A stretch of DNA of 64,000 bases from Cryptomeria japonica (GCF_030272615.1 NC_081406.1:183829770-183893769), one strand, 5' to 3'; positions 23,541-34,479 are shown, counted from the stretch's first letter. Translations and numbers: made by a program. The notes: generated by a model from the sequence alone, not told the origin.

Positions 23541-24987
23541 AAAATCGCTCCTGTCCCTCATTGAAGGATCGGAGCTACAATTCAAATTTCGCCTTGTCCT
23601 TGCAAGATTTCGAAAACTTAATGATTTGAGGACGTCCAAAGGAAGATGCTTTGCCAAATGAATATAATTTGATATGCAAAAACGAAGGAGAATGACCTAT
23701 ATTGACCAAATCGCTCCTGTCCCTCTCCAAGGGACCAGGGCGAGGTACCTTGTAGCTCTCGTCCCTCTCCCAGGGACCAGAGCGATTTCCTTCATTATGC
23801 AAAATCCAGACAAAGGTTAAGGCAAGTTTACGTTCAAAAACAAGGAAAAACATGAGATAAATGCGTTGAATATAAATTGAAGATTTTTGGGACGTCCATA
23901 ACAGTGTTAAATGCCTAGTTCGCTCCTGTCCCTCAGGAAGGGACCAGAGCGATTTTTGATATAATTGCTTTTCTTGCAAAGTTACAGATGATGTTAAGGC
24001 ATGGACGAATAGAGTAAAGAGGGACGAGTCCGTTGAATATAAACTTGGAACCTGGCAAAGTGAGATAGTGGCCACAAGGGAAGGATCGCTCCTGTCCCTC
24101 TCCAAGGGACCAGGGCGATACAATGGTGATGATACTTCCTACGCAAGTTCAAGGTCGTTCCTCCAAAGTTCAAGGTCGACACAAGTCAAGACAAGGTGGC
24201 GAGGGACATTTCAAGGCGTCTTCATCATGCGCAAACACTCAAAGGACGTTAAAATGAAGAGATTGACACCCTATAACATAGATCGCTCCTGTCCCTCAGG
24301 AAGGGACCAGGGCGATGTTAGATGCATTGGCCATTTCATGCAAAATTTACGTAGGGACAAGACGTTGCAATGTTTTAGAGGGTCCATGGTATGATAAAAG
24401 ATGATATACAAGGGTTTTGAACGTCCAAACATTGCCAATCAAGGTAAAAGCTCACATCGCTCCTGTCCTTTGGACAAGGACCAGGGCGATATCATCAAAA
24501 GCACGCATATTCCTTCAAGATCAAAGCTAGGCGAGGATAAGCAAGGCAAGGGACATCGTTTGGAAGACATCACAACGAAGATTGAAGTTTAAAGTTGCCA
24601 AGGTCAAGGCGAAAACGTGGATCGCTCCTGTCCCTCTCCAAGGGACAAGGGCGATGATCCCTTTAATGCGTCCAAACACATAATGAAGACAAATGGAATA
24701 AGCGCAAAAGACACGAACAAAGGATGTTATTCGCCAACAATAAAGATCGAAGTTAAAAGATGCAAGATGGACGTAGAAATTTGGAGATCGCTCCTGTCCC
24801 TCTCCAAGGGACATGGGCGATGAACATTCAAGAGGCCTTTAAGTACGCATGCAGGATGATCAAATTCAAAGGACTCATCATGATGATCGATTTTCAACAC
24901 GAAGATGAAGGAGTTGGACGTAAGAAATGCAAAATCAAGACCAAAATCATGGATTGCTCCTGTCCCTCTCCAAGGGACCAGAGCGAT
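23541..24987 (+). repeat. GC-rich hairpin array, 10 units at about 166 bp
   Basis: Consensus: outer stem ATCGCTC with GAGCGAT (or GGGCGAT), a 3x3 internal mismatch, inner stem TCCCT with AGGGA, loop of about 5. Units start near 23543, 23710, 23754, 23918, 24085, 24282, 24456, 24621, 24787 and 24953. Apart from one close pair, intervals are 165-197 bp and mostly 165-167. Inter-hairpin sequence is AT-rich and variable. Short ORFs on both strands through the array repeat one peptide and are not genes. Confidence 0.9.
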
Positions 24988-25310
24988 GAGGTACGTCCCT
25001 TTGTTTTCCAGTTTTGGCGCCAAATTAAACAATTCAAATTTTCCTTAAATGCTAAATCGATTAAAAAATTGAAAATCCATTTTTATTTAGCATTTAATAT
25101 GGCGTTATCTTTTATTAATTATTTTTTGCCTTTATTAAAAATTGAAATTCTCATTTAAAAAACGCAAGGCATTAATAATTAATTATTTAATTAATATAAA
25201 ATCGATTTGAAACGCCCAATTAAGCAAGTCGGCCTTGTTATTTTATTGCAAATCATTTAAAAAATGGTTTTATTTGTCAAGTCGGCCTAAGGGGTGAAAG
25301 GATGAGCGCG

Positions 25311-25320
25311 CTATTTATAA
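25311..25320 (+). promoter_or_regulatory. Second TATA box inside the LTR, upstream of the ORF
   Basis: CTATTTATAA in a GC-rich context (GAGCGCG before it) lies about 650 bp before the ORF start. It is nearly the same as the LTR promoter at 29374 (CTATTTATA). The following leader has repeated GGTGG-GCGAA-like motifs. It could give the ORF its own transcript. Confidence 0.45.
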
Positions 25321-25968
25321 GGGGAGTGAAATGTTCATTTTCACATCATTATTTTTATCCTTTCACATGCGATCTTGAGGAGAAGCGAAGGTGATGCGAA
25401 GTATATCATTAAGTGTGGAGTGCGAATTGCGTTGAAGACCAAAGGTGGTGCGAATTTCATTCATCCAAGGGTGGCGCTTAGTTATCAAAAGGTGGTACGA
25501 ATTTTAAGACCACACCAAATGCGAACTTGAGGATACATTAAGGCGAATTTGCTAAAGACTTGGAGGATTTGTTTGAGCAATTTGTCAAGGATAAATTTGA
25601 AGATCATTTAAGACCACGCCAAAGGCGATAATTGAAGATCACGTTCTCTCCAGAGGTGGCGAAGTCGATTTTGAGGAGATCATATTGAAGATTATTTTAT
25701 ACCTCAATTTTTGCCTAGGCGAATTTTGTTTTTGCATTCTAGAGTTAGCTCTCTATCGAGGTATGGCGATTTAATTATTATTGCTTTATTCATTCATCGT
25801 CATATTTCAAATTTTGAAATTTTGAAATTTTGAATCTCTTGGCTCAATCGTTGTTTTTTAGGAAATGATAACTCTAGGGACTTATCATGAGGTTTCCTAA
25901 AAATTTGTCTCTCTTATTTACGCTATTTATTGCAAAATCTATTTCTTATAATGAAATGTTGTGTAGGT

Positions 25969-28900
25969 ATGGCGACCCCAAAGGCGGGAGCATCCACCAG
26001 CCGCTCTGCTCTCATGAAAGAAGATCAGAAGACCGAAGAAGTGGAGACCAAGATCGTGTCGAAGTGGAGCAACATTGGAGATACAAACTTAGGGAGCTAT
26101 AGCACGAAGAAGTTCCGAGAGGTCCCTTACATTGGCAAGCCATCACCTGTCGCCCGGAGAATAATAGAGAGTGGCATCATTAAGGCAGCCGGTTTTCCTC
26201 CAGCTATTCAGTGCCACGAGTTGATGATCGAGTGTGCCCGTCACTACAATCCACAGTCCAGGACAATTGTGTCCAATGAGGGAAACACTTTGGCGTACCT
26301 TTCAGAGGAAGCCATAAGTGAAGCCTTCCATCTTCCAGAGCACAGGGACATGATATACAAGAGCATTGAAGGAGCCAGATCAGTGTACGATGATGATCCA
26401 GATGCTTGCCTAAGCATAATCAACAAGAACTGGCTACTTAAGAGTCGTCCCCGTCTGAGCAAAGTACCGAACACACCACACAGGATTGATTTCCAAGAGG
26501 AGTACAGAGATTTGATTACCATGCTCAACAGAGTTACAGGAGCACCTCATGCCTTCTATTTTGAGAAATGGATGTTTTACTTCATCCAGGTGATTGTTCA
26601 AGGAAAGGGTACAATACATTGGGCTAGGATAATTAGCCATTGCTTAGACGTACAGTTGAGAAGACTCAGGGCTACTAAGTCCTTCCACATGAGTTCATAC
26701 GTCATCTATGCCTTAATCAGGAGCGTTGAGTACGCAGGACTACCTCACAGAGGAGTGATTGGAAGAGGACCCGGCGAGGTCAGAGCTTGTGAATCCTATA
26801 CCTACTTGCATCATCCACCAGGGAAGAACTACAAATTAGTCAATGATACTTTCACGATGAACATCACAAGGACGTTGCAAGGAGGGATTCACAACAGATT
26901 TTCTCAGGATGCCCAGGAATTCATCAAGAGGTACGGTGCTTGGTTTATTCAGTTTCCCAAGTTCACTTACATTAGAGTGCATGGATGTCCTTTACCTCCA
27001 TACATGTTGCCGAGGTACCCGACAGACAGAATTGTGTTACTTGAAGTAACAAGGCAGTTGGCAGCATATGTGAAGGCATTCAGACACAGACATCAGAATG
27101 GAGTTCAGGTACCTATTATTTTGGGTAATTCAGTTGAGGTATGTCCTAATGTCTTAGCCATGGATGACGCAGAGAAGGAGTTAGCCTTGTATTCTTTTTC
27201 ATCTTTTGCTTGGAGGAATAGTTTTGATCCACATGGACATTTAGAGGAGACGGTCGGTAGAAGATTTAGACATGAGCACCAAATTGAAGATTTTATGATG
27301 AATCTCCTAGATGATCTCGAAGTGAAACGAAAGATACATTCTAGATTGCCTTTGGATTTCATCAGGAAATGTAAGATTTACAGAGTGGCCGACCAAGCTC
27401 AGGACAACGGCAGGCACATCCAATCTTCATATGATAGAGAAAGCAAAACAATAAGTTTGAATTGGAATGAGCCCGAGGCCGTGGATTTAGATGATTTGAT
27501 GGCACCAGTCTTGTCTTGTACTCGCAGATGGGTAGACGTTCAGCATCAGAAGTTGAGAGAACAAGGCATAGCTATGTCTTTTACTTTGGAAGAGAAACCA
27601 GCCGAGGGTGGAGCCAGTGTTAGTGAAGGCAATCCTAATCCTAGGAATTCAGGTGAAGGTAACCTTCGATGTGCCAGTGAGGGCAATCTCCATTCGAGAG
27701 GTTCGAAGAGAAAGGAAAGATCAGAAAAGAAAGAGCCTTCCAAGAAAAAGTTAGGTGCCAACAAAGATCAAACACCAGGTACTTCTTCCAGACCAGAAGA
27801 TAGAACAGTTCGAGTGGAAGAGTCCATGGAGTCGATGGTACAAAATGACAGACAGGAGGAAGGACAGGCACAGCATGTTTCGTCAAATGGATCTCTCCAA
27901 GACTATGATTTAGAAGAAGATAATGAAGTAACATCTCCTCCCAGACAAGAAGAAATAGTACATAAAGAAATTCAAGTTCAAGAGACAAGATCGAATATCC
28001 CAGATTGGTTGAAGGAAAGATTGACTAAGGTGATCGTAATTGAGGACGAGGACAGTGCAATTGATTTAGAGAGCCTTGTTGGACGTTCACATGTGATAAC
28101 AGAAAAGAAGAAGGCTACAAAGATGTCCAAGATGATTCGAGATGAGACTGGATCTAGAAAACTGCAGATAGCTACACTGGCAGCAGACAAATATGAGGGT
28201 GAGATCCTAGCAGAAGACTATCATATACAGACTATTGAGTTAGGACCATCCACAGCAGAGCAGACTTTAGATGATGCCACCGACACATTTGAGGCATTGA
28301 AGGACAAGCTTAGAGAAGAAGTAGAAAAGAATAGAAAGCTTGAGAGAGAGGTCGGTGCATGGAGGACATATTTCAGTCACATCAATGAACCTTTGGGATG
28401 TCAGGATCCAGTTAGATCACCAGTGTAGGCATTGCCCCTTCAATCGATCAATGAAGCAGAAAGATTCAGGAACCTGGTCCAGCGTACATGTAGTTGGATG
28501 GATAGATCTCATACAATGGCCATAGAGTTTGTTACAAGGATGTCGAAGATCATTCATCAGGCTATCCAAGTTCTTGAGATTATTCACAGATTGATGGCAA
28601 CAGTAGCTGCATTTGCCCATACCAAGGACGTTGTCATCCCTGTCTTGAAAATTATAAGACACACATCCAGAAGAATTTTAGCGCAAGAGAGGATCTTAGA
28701 AGGTGATTCTCACAGTTTGTTTCAGTGGTCAACCTTACTCCATATAAAGAGTGTTCTCTTCGAGGACATCAGTGTTAGATGTGGTCAAGTTGAGGAGGTG
28801 ATCAATCCGATCCAGGACAGAGTATTTGAGGTACTTCGTACCATTCTTGGCAGAAGGATCGAGGTCGAGACAGATGTGGATATTCAGGAATTTGAGGATA

Positions 28901-29190
28901 AAATCAAGATCATCTTTCGCAAGGACGCAGATGTTACAGATGAGCAGTATGATCAGATGTATGCTACCATGCTCCTGATTGATAGAACAAAGGAACTTGA
29001 ACCTACTTGGGACGCAGCTCTTCTAGATGCATTTGATCAGGTTATCCACTTAGAAGAGAGTATCAAGAATCTTCCCGAGATTCCAAACACAGAAATCGAA
29101 GGAATCGTGACAAAATTCATTGCATATGCTAAGAAAGAGAATTGGAAAGGGAATAAGATTCTAGATGAAAGGTTGTTACAGATGACATGA
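25969..29190 (+). pseudogene. Large unknown ORF carried inside the LTR U3
   Basis: One frame of 1,074 codons with a single internal TAG at 28426-28428 (codon 820). The ATG at 25969 is chosen because it starts a MATPKAG-type N-terminus just after a GTGTAG acceptor-like site; the frame is open 39 bases further upstream. Residues about 50-530 look folded, with aromatic and helical stretches. About 540-700 is charged low complexity with three SEGN/GEGN repeats and a Lys-rich, NLS-like patch. About 770-805 is a probable coiled coil, and the part after the TAG is helix-rich. It lacks gag zinc knuckles, protease, RT and integrase motifs. Faint likeness to plant transposon-associated ORFs is only an impression. 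The TAG fits a CAG to TAG change, so the protein may have been intact recently. Function unknown. Confidence 0.6.
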
Positions 29191-29373
29191 CATCTTATTT
29201 CTCATTGGTTGATACCTCCTAGATTTTTGTGCCAAATTTAATATTTGGCTATGTATTTAATGTTGTTCAGTAAAAAGGAGGTCATTTGTAACAAACCCTA
29301 ATTAGGGTTTAGGTGTCATGATCTTGTCCATTGATTTATTTTCAATCTGGACCTTTCATTGTAACTGGGGATG

Positions 29374-29382
29374 CTATTTATA
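29374..29382 (+). promoter_or_regulatory. LTR promoter TATA box
   Basis: CTATTTATA lies about 90 bp after TGTAACAAACCCTAATTAGGG (29287), the same layout as in the solo LTR. Probable start of R shortly after. The 3' part to 30247 would be R-U5. Confidence 0.55.
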
Positions 29383-30251
29383 CCCCCATTTTTCATTTCA
29401 TTTGATAAGAGTGTAATAGTTAATAGTCGAATAGTCAGATAAGAGTGAAATAGAGAGATTAGAGTTAGAAGCAAATTTTATTTTGTAGCAAGATTGAGTC
29501 TTGAAGAGAGAAATTCAAGCAATTGTTGTATATGATGACTTGGAAATCAATAAAATATTGAAGTTATGGTGTTTTGTTGCAAATTTCTTAAGTTATCTTC
29601 ATGGTTGTTGGATGTACTTGAATCACGCTCAATCAAAGTAGTTTGTTAATTTGAAAGACTAAGTGTGAGATTTGATATTTGGTAGGATTCGCAATCCAAA
29701 CCACTAGCTTCTTGCTGATTGTAGGAACGCCTTGCGTGGTCGACTGGAAAACATTTTGAGTCCTTAACCTTCAAGCATTTTCGTATCTAGGATATGTACC
29801 TTCGTAGTAGTGTCCTTGGTCTTTGATGCATTGAACACCATTATTACCTTAGAAGATCGCACTAATTTCAATTGAGTTGTTATCTTATGGCAAAATTGAA
29901 GTTGGTTGAGTCTTGCCAAATCTCATTCATGCTAAGTCGCTCATAGGGTTAGGCTAGATTAGACTTCCTTAAACCCTGTCCTTTTGCCATTTTTGAAAGT
30001 TCCTTTTAGTTTAGTAGAATCTTCGAGCCTTTGGAATCCGTAAGATGCCTTGGAGGAAACAACAAATCACATCATACCATTAAAAAGCTTGTCCACACGT
30101 GGAGACCCCACTAAAAGAACCTTGGAGTCCATCTAACTGATCCTTTTTGCAGATCTTCAGCAGTTAGAGACTATTTTCTCAAGAGAGGATAAGATGCCTT
30201 TGGGTATTTTATTCTGTGTATGATTGTGTATGAAATACACGTCAACAGAAT

Positions 30252-30268
30252 TGGCGCTAGAAAGAGGG
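30252..30268 (+). other. Primer binding site
   Basis: TGGCGCTAGAAAGAGGG starts four bases after the LTR end CAACA (30247). TGGCGC-type sites are frequent in plant gypsy elements. It proves that 30247 is the end of a 5' LTR. Confidence 0.65.
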
Positions 30269-30343
30269 CCTCTTTAGTTTCCGAAGTTCGAAGTCCGAAG
30301 ATTTTGAAAAGAGAAAACATTGCAAACATGATCATGAAGTACA

Positions 30344-30445
30344 ATGGTGTTGCCGAATGAAGGACTGAATCAAGTAGTGCAACCTAATTTGCAAGTGGGC
30401 AATACCCAAGAGGACATCATTTCCGAATTGAATCAAGTAGCTTGT
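30344..30445 (+). pseudogene. Start of gag, cut off by deletion
   Basis: ATG at 30344 opens about 34 codons of Asn/Gln-rich sequence before the deletion junction at 30446. The frame then runs by accident into LTR sequence until TAA at 30536. Too short to classify. It tells only that a coding internal region once followed. Confidence 0.4.
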
Positions 30446-30649
30446 GACGCCTTGGAGGAAATAGCAAATCACATCATACCACTAAAAAGCTTGTCCACAC
30501 GTGGAGACCCCACTAAAAGAACCTTGGAGTCCATCTAACTGATCCTTTTTGCAGATCTTCAGCAGTTAGAGACTATTTTCTCAAGAGAGGATAAGATGCC
30601 TGTCGGTATTTTATTCTGTGTATGATTGTGTATGAAATACACGTCAACA
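30446..30649 (+). repeat. Truncated 3' LTR tail (204 bp)
   Basis: Direct repeat of 30044-30247, offset 402 bp, with only a handful of mismatches. The left edge matches GCCTTGGAGGAAA in both contexts. It ends CAACA followed by the GGTCC target duplication. Confidence 0.9.
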
Positions 30650-32437
30650 GGTCCTAAATTTGATGAGACAACACATCCAAGGGAAAGATTTGGTGAGAGC
30701 TGGTGTTACAAGGTTTGCAACGATTTTCTTGACGTTGTAAAGTTTTTTTGCTGCATTGACTTCTTTGAAACAAATGTTTGTGAGTGGAGAATGGCTTAAC
30801 TCGCCTTAGTCAAAGAAGCCTGAAGGAGAGACTGTCGGATGCATAGTTTTCGACAGCCAATTTGCACAAAGGGCTGTAGAGATTGTGAAGGTTACTTCAA
30901 AACTTTAATTTTTAAATTTTAATTATTCTTGATTCAAGTCTCTCATTACTAATTTGTAACTTCATTATTTAATCTTTTTGTAATTTGTATTTTTCAATTG
31001 TAGGTGTTAGAGCCCTTGGTTCGAGTTCTTCACTTGGTGGATGGAGATAAAACCCCAATGAGATATCTTTATGAGGCCATGGATAGGGCCAATGAGTCTG
31101 TCAAAAATTACTACAAGGGGGATAGACTCAAATTTGATTTGATTTGGGAAATTGTTGATAGGAGGTGGAACAATCAGCTCCACCAACCCATTCATGCAAT
31201 AGGGTACTTCCTCAACCCTCATTTTAGGTTCAGGGGTTCTTACTCAGATCTGAATGGAGAGATCATGGAGGGCCTCGGTACATGCATTGAGAGGATGGTA
31301 CCTGATGTTGAGGAGAGAGACTTCATTGTGAGTGAGCTCCAAAATTATGAGGGGGGAAGGGGTAAGCTATTCTCTTCAGAGCTAGCTAGGAGAGGAAGAA
31401 CCACTCAAACCCCAGGTATAACATTTGCCATTTGGATTTTGGGATAAAAAATGATTGATAAATTATGTTTTCTCTTTTCTTTTTGCTTTCTAACTTTTCC
31501 ATTTTATTTATTTTGCAGATGCTTGGTGGCAAAATTGGGGTGGAAACACCCCACATCTCAAAGAATTTTCCCTTAAAGAGTCTTATGTCAGCCTTGCAGT
31601 TCATCCAATTGTGAGTGCAATTGGAGCTTGTTTGAAGCAATCCACACAAAGAAGAGGAGCAAGTTAGTGCAAAAACGATTCAATGATCTTGTCTTCGTGC
31701 AATATAATCTTTGATTGCGCGTAAGGAAGGTAGAGGAACTAGGTGGTGGTCCAATTGACTTGGATGATATAGATCCTTACAACGATTGGACATCACAGGA
31801 GCAACCTCCATTGTTTTCCGACACTGACATCACTGATTTGGAAAGGCATGCTATGGAGGAGGGGGGTGGATTTGGGCTGGATGAGATTGATGAGGAAGTG
31901 GAAGAGGAAGAGGATGAGGATTCTTGCTAGTGCCAGAAGCAAGTGGAGACATAGCTTCATCCAGGATGGAGGATGAGCTAGCCATATTGAGCGAGGAGGC
32001 ACAGTCACGCCCACTGCAAACTTATAGGACTAGACCCTCTAGTTCTACCTCTCCCCAAGTTTTTGCTAGAGCTGGGAAGAGGAAGTTGTAATTGTAATTT
32101 GTAATGATGTATTTACTTTTGGTTTTACAAAAACTATTTACTATATTGCTTTCAGGGTTCCAGCCATCAACATTCCTCACGAGGATGCGATTTTGTAGAC
32201 ACTTTGCATTTAAATATATCTAGAATCAGCTTGTTTCTTTTGTGTTATCATTTATTGACTCATTGGATGCATCTTCTCATTAAATTTTGCAAAAAAAATG
32301 CATTTTTAATTAAATTTAAGCATGTTTTTAAGTTGACGAGTTTTTTGTCGAGTCTTTCCGAGTTTTTCCCGAGTTTTTTTTTCCTAGGGGCTTGACGAGT
32401 CGAGCCGAGTCGCAAGTAGTCCAACTATGGTGTATAT

Positions 32438-34479
32438 AATACACTTCTATACATAGGGTTGAGAAACTAAATTCTTGCATGGTTTTAAATTTCTTTTGAA
32501 ATTTGTGAACAACAATTTTTTGTTTGTTCAAGTCTGAATCAACAGGTCTTTCACAATTTCCTCACAAAACAAGAGTATAAAATAGGGCAAATGAAATGTT
32601 TTAACTGCAAAATTTGCTTCTCATCCCATTATTAATAGGAAGTATGCAAGTATGTAGTTTTTTAACTTTTTTTTCATGGAAAATTAAAGATCTGGTCGTT
32701 TGTAGCAACACTTCATTTTTTAAGTGCTTTGAAGAGCATTGCATTTATCCATTTTAGTCAACCTTTGCAACCATTAAACAAAGATTATGCAAATCTATGT
32801 TACATTGATATAATTCATGTTTATTCTTGGAATGCTTTGAAGAGCATTGCATTTATCCATTTTAGTCAACCTTTGTAATCATTGAATGAAAACTTTGTGA
32901 ATCTATGTTACATTGATATAATTCATGTTTATCCTTGGACTGCTGTCAACTTATTAGATGCACTAGGTTGAAATTGATGCAATTCATTTTGAACAACAAA
33001 GCCATGCATTTTATTACTTTCCTTTAAGGTTAAAGGTGGGTTTTCGAAGGGCCCATACCTTTTACAAAGACAATGAGCTACAACAATAAAATTCAGCAAA
33101 CAATGGTGAAAGCACAACATGAGTGAACAACAGTAAGGCTGTAAACCGGCAGTAACAAACACAAACAAACAACTCAAAATGGAAAAGCATGTCACTAGGA
33201 CAAAATCGTATAGCACATAACAAACCTCCTACATTAAAGCAAAAGAGACCAGCAAGCGCAAGGCTAGACAAGTGGCTTGAAGCCATAGCAATCTAGGGAT
33301 GTTTGAACTTTGTTAGCAACCTTACCAATGGAATTAATGAAGCAAAAATCCTTCTTGACTAAGCTCTCTTTCTTAACTGTCAAACCAAAATCAAAAGATT
33401 TTTTAGAGCGTCTTGTCGATCTCATACTAGAAAAATCTCTAATGTGCTCTTTACAAGGACAAGATGACAACCATGCTCTTTAGAATGCAGCAATGAGGAA
33501 GGGAGAGGGGTTTCCTTTCAAGTTTGCTGCCTCTAAGCTTCAAATCCTCCGTTTTTCATTTTTCCTTGAATGATGCTGGCAAGCCAACAAAGGGTTACAT
33601 TATCCTATTAAGGCTCATACCGCTATTTTCTTGGAGAGGTCACTCTTGATCCCCACCAACACCTTCCCCTTCCTATAGACCTTGTTTAGAAACCTCAAAT
33701 CTAGAGAAACCCTACTAAGGGACTTGTAGCAAAAAATGTCATTGTTGATGTTCTCAAGTTCTCCAAGGTTAGCTCTTTCTTTTGAATGATAATCCTCAAT
33801 CGTTGTATTTTCCATAGTTTGGCTAACTACCTTAGCCTTTCATTGATCTGCTTCATATGCTTCAGGAAGACAATGCTAATTTTAATCCTTCTTTATCCAA
33901 AAATTTTGTTTGTTCCTATAAACCAAGAAAACAATGGTAGAGTGGTCAGATTTGTGACACTTTTTACAAATAACAGAGTCGAAATACTCAATTTGTTGCA
34001 TCTTTTCACCATATATAGAGGACAAAGTGTTTGGGGTCAGAAGAACCTTCTCCATGTTGTAATTTACTCATAATTCAATGTACGTAAGTAATTTTCTAGA
34101 TCAGGTAACCACATCAAAAGCAGCAAGTTGTCTAAAAACTTTAGCAATGCAATTCAATAAAAAGGAGAAAAAATAGATTCATACTTTTTTATATGATGCA
34201 AATGTGACATCAAGATGACAAGTTGAACAACCATGCACTTGAGATGTGAATAGAGCATGATACTCAAAGACACAACACTAATGTACCAAACACATCAACA
34301 CAAGTATATCTTGTTGTGTGACTACATCTCCATAGTGATCATACGAAGAATAGAGTTCCCTATAACGATAGAGATCGTTCACTAGTTTGCAATGTTTCTT
34401 TGACAAACACAAGGATTATAATGAGGGTGACTTAGCGCTTCATTGCACAACTATATGGTGCTTTGACTACTTTTGAGAT
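32438..34479. other. Non-coding DNA, no gene seen
   Basis: AT-rich sequence with small ORFs on both strands and no recognised domain. A 109-bp duplication lies at 32725-32941. Nothing suggests an LTR boundary for the copia remnant to the right. Confidence 0.4.
32725..32941. repeat. 109-bp tandem duplication
   Basis: Copies start GCTTTGAAGAGCATTGCATT at 32725 and 32834. Both contain the same TTGATATAATTCATGTTTAT segment. A few substitutions separate them. Confidence 0.85.

Larger units (their letters stand above)
23102..30247 (+). repeat. 5' LTR, about 7.1 kb, with ORF inside U3
   Basis: The left part (hairpin array) and the right part (29287-30247, 961 bp) correspond to the two ends of the 4.4 kb solo LTR in the same order and spacing to the termini. 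The TATA box at 29374 implies that nearly everything before it is U3, including the array and the large ORF. As U3 lies at the 3' end of a full-length element RNA, the ORF would be present in sense in the genomic transcript. The alternative, that the ORF block is a later insertion into the LTR, cannot be excluded; I saw no target duplication around it. Confidence 0.65.
23102..30649 (+). mobile_element. LTR retrotransposon with giant ORF-bearing LTR, internal deletion
   Basis: Starts TGTTGTGACC at 23102, ends CAACA at 30649, flanked by GGTCC at 23097-23101 and 30650-30654. Order: full 5' LTR (23102-30247, 7,146 bp), primer binding site, about 190 bp of leader and early gag, then only the last 204 bp of a 3' LTR (30446-30649). 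Everything between early gag and that LTR tail is gone, most simply by one deletion. The family boundaries are confirmed by the solo LTR at 4618-9018, which has the same termini. It was inserted into the hAT-2 transposase gene. No pol survives, so its superfamily cannot be set; the primer binding site looks gypsy-like. Confidence 0.8.
21694..32091 (+). pseudogene. hAT-2 transposase gene, disrupted
   Basis: ATG at 21694 opens a 203-codon stretch with a BED zinc finger (CIKC, then H-x5-H) and a SIGDYFVPKNTPE motif. A TGA at 22303 interrupts, but the frame continues to a donor at 22425; the next exon starts at 22537. DUF659-type sequence follows, with a second in-frame TGA at 22630 in the conserved SDG-W-TD position. 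A frameshift lies near 22985-23010 within the PTLFWTPCA region. The LTR element interrupts at 23102. Coding resumes at 30655 with the MRQHIQGKDLVRAG region, then 31004-31420 (HQPIHAIGYFLNPHF), a broken dimerisation region near 31520-31720, and an acidic tail ending at TAA 32089-32091. The two TGA codons fit TGG to TGA changes. It is more damaged than hAT-1. Confidence 0.8.
21084..32429 (+). mobile_element. hAT transposon 2, split by an LTR element
   Basis: The 8-bp target duplication GTGTATAT lies at 21076-21083 and 32430-32437. The terminal inverted repeats are CATAGATGGACTACTCGC on the left and CATAGTTGGACTACTTGC on the right (complement). Without the 7,548-bp retrotransposon at 23102-30649 and its 5-bp duplication, the element is about 3.8 kb. 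Both ends carry clusters of ACTCG/CGAGT motifs. It sits about 600 bp after the stop codon of the APEM9-like gene. Confidence 0.9.

Noticed and set aside
23541-24987. CRISPR-like array (palindromic repeats with variable spacers)
   Set aside because: Spacing of about 130 bp between repeats, a plant LTR context and no cas genes. It is a structured tandem array in U3.
24068-25158. ORFs on both strands in the plus-copy array
   Set aside because: Short, overlapping, both strands, repeating a DRSCPS-type peptide from the hairpin. Not supported as coding.
28426-28428. Programmed stop readthrough between two proteins
   Set aside because: The context lacks a known readthrough signature that I can recognise, and CAG to TAG changes are common in the window. 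A simple nonsense mutation is more likely.
29287-30247. A separate 961-bp LTR starting TGTAACAAACCC
   Set aside because: It looks like an LTR by itself, but in both copies the target duplications lie outside the larger unit that begins TGTTGTGAC, and the matching block in the solo copy is also internal. It is best read as the promoter-to-end part of one long LTR.
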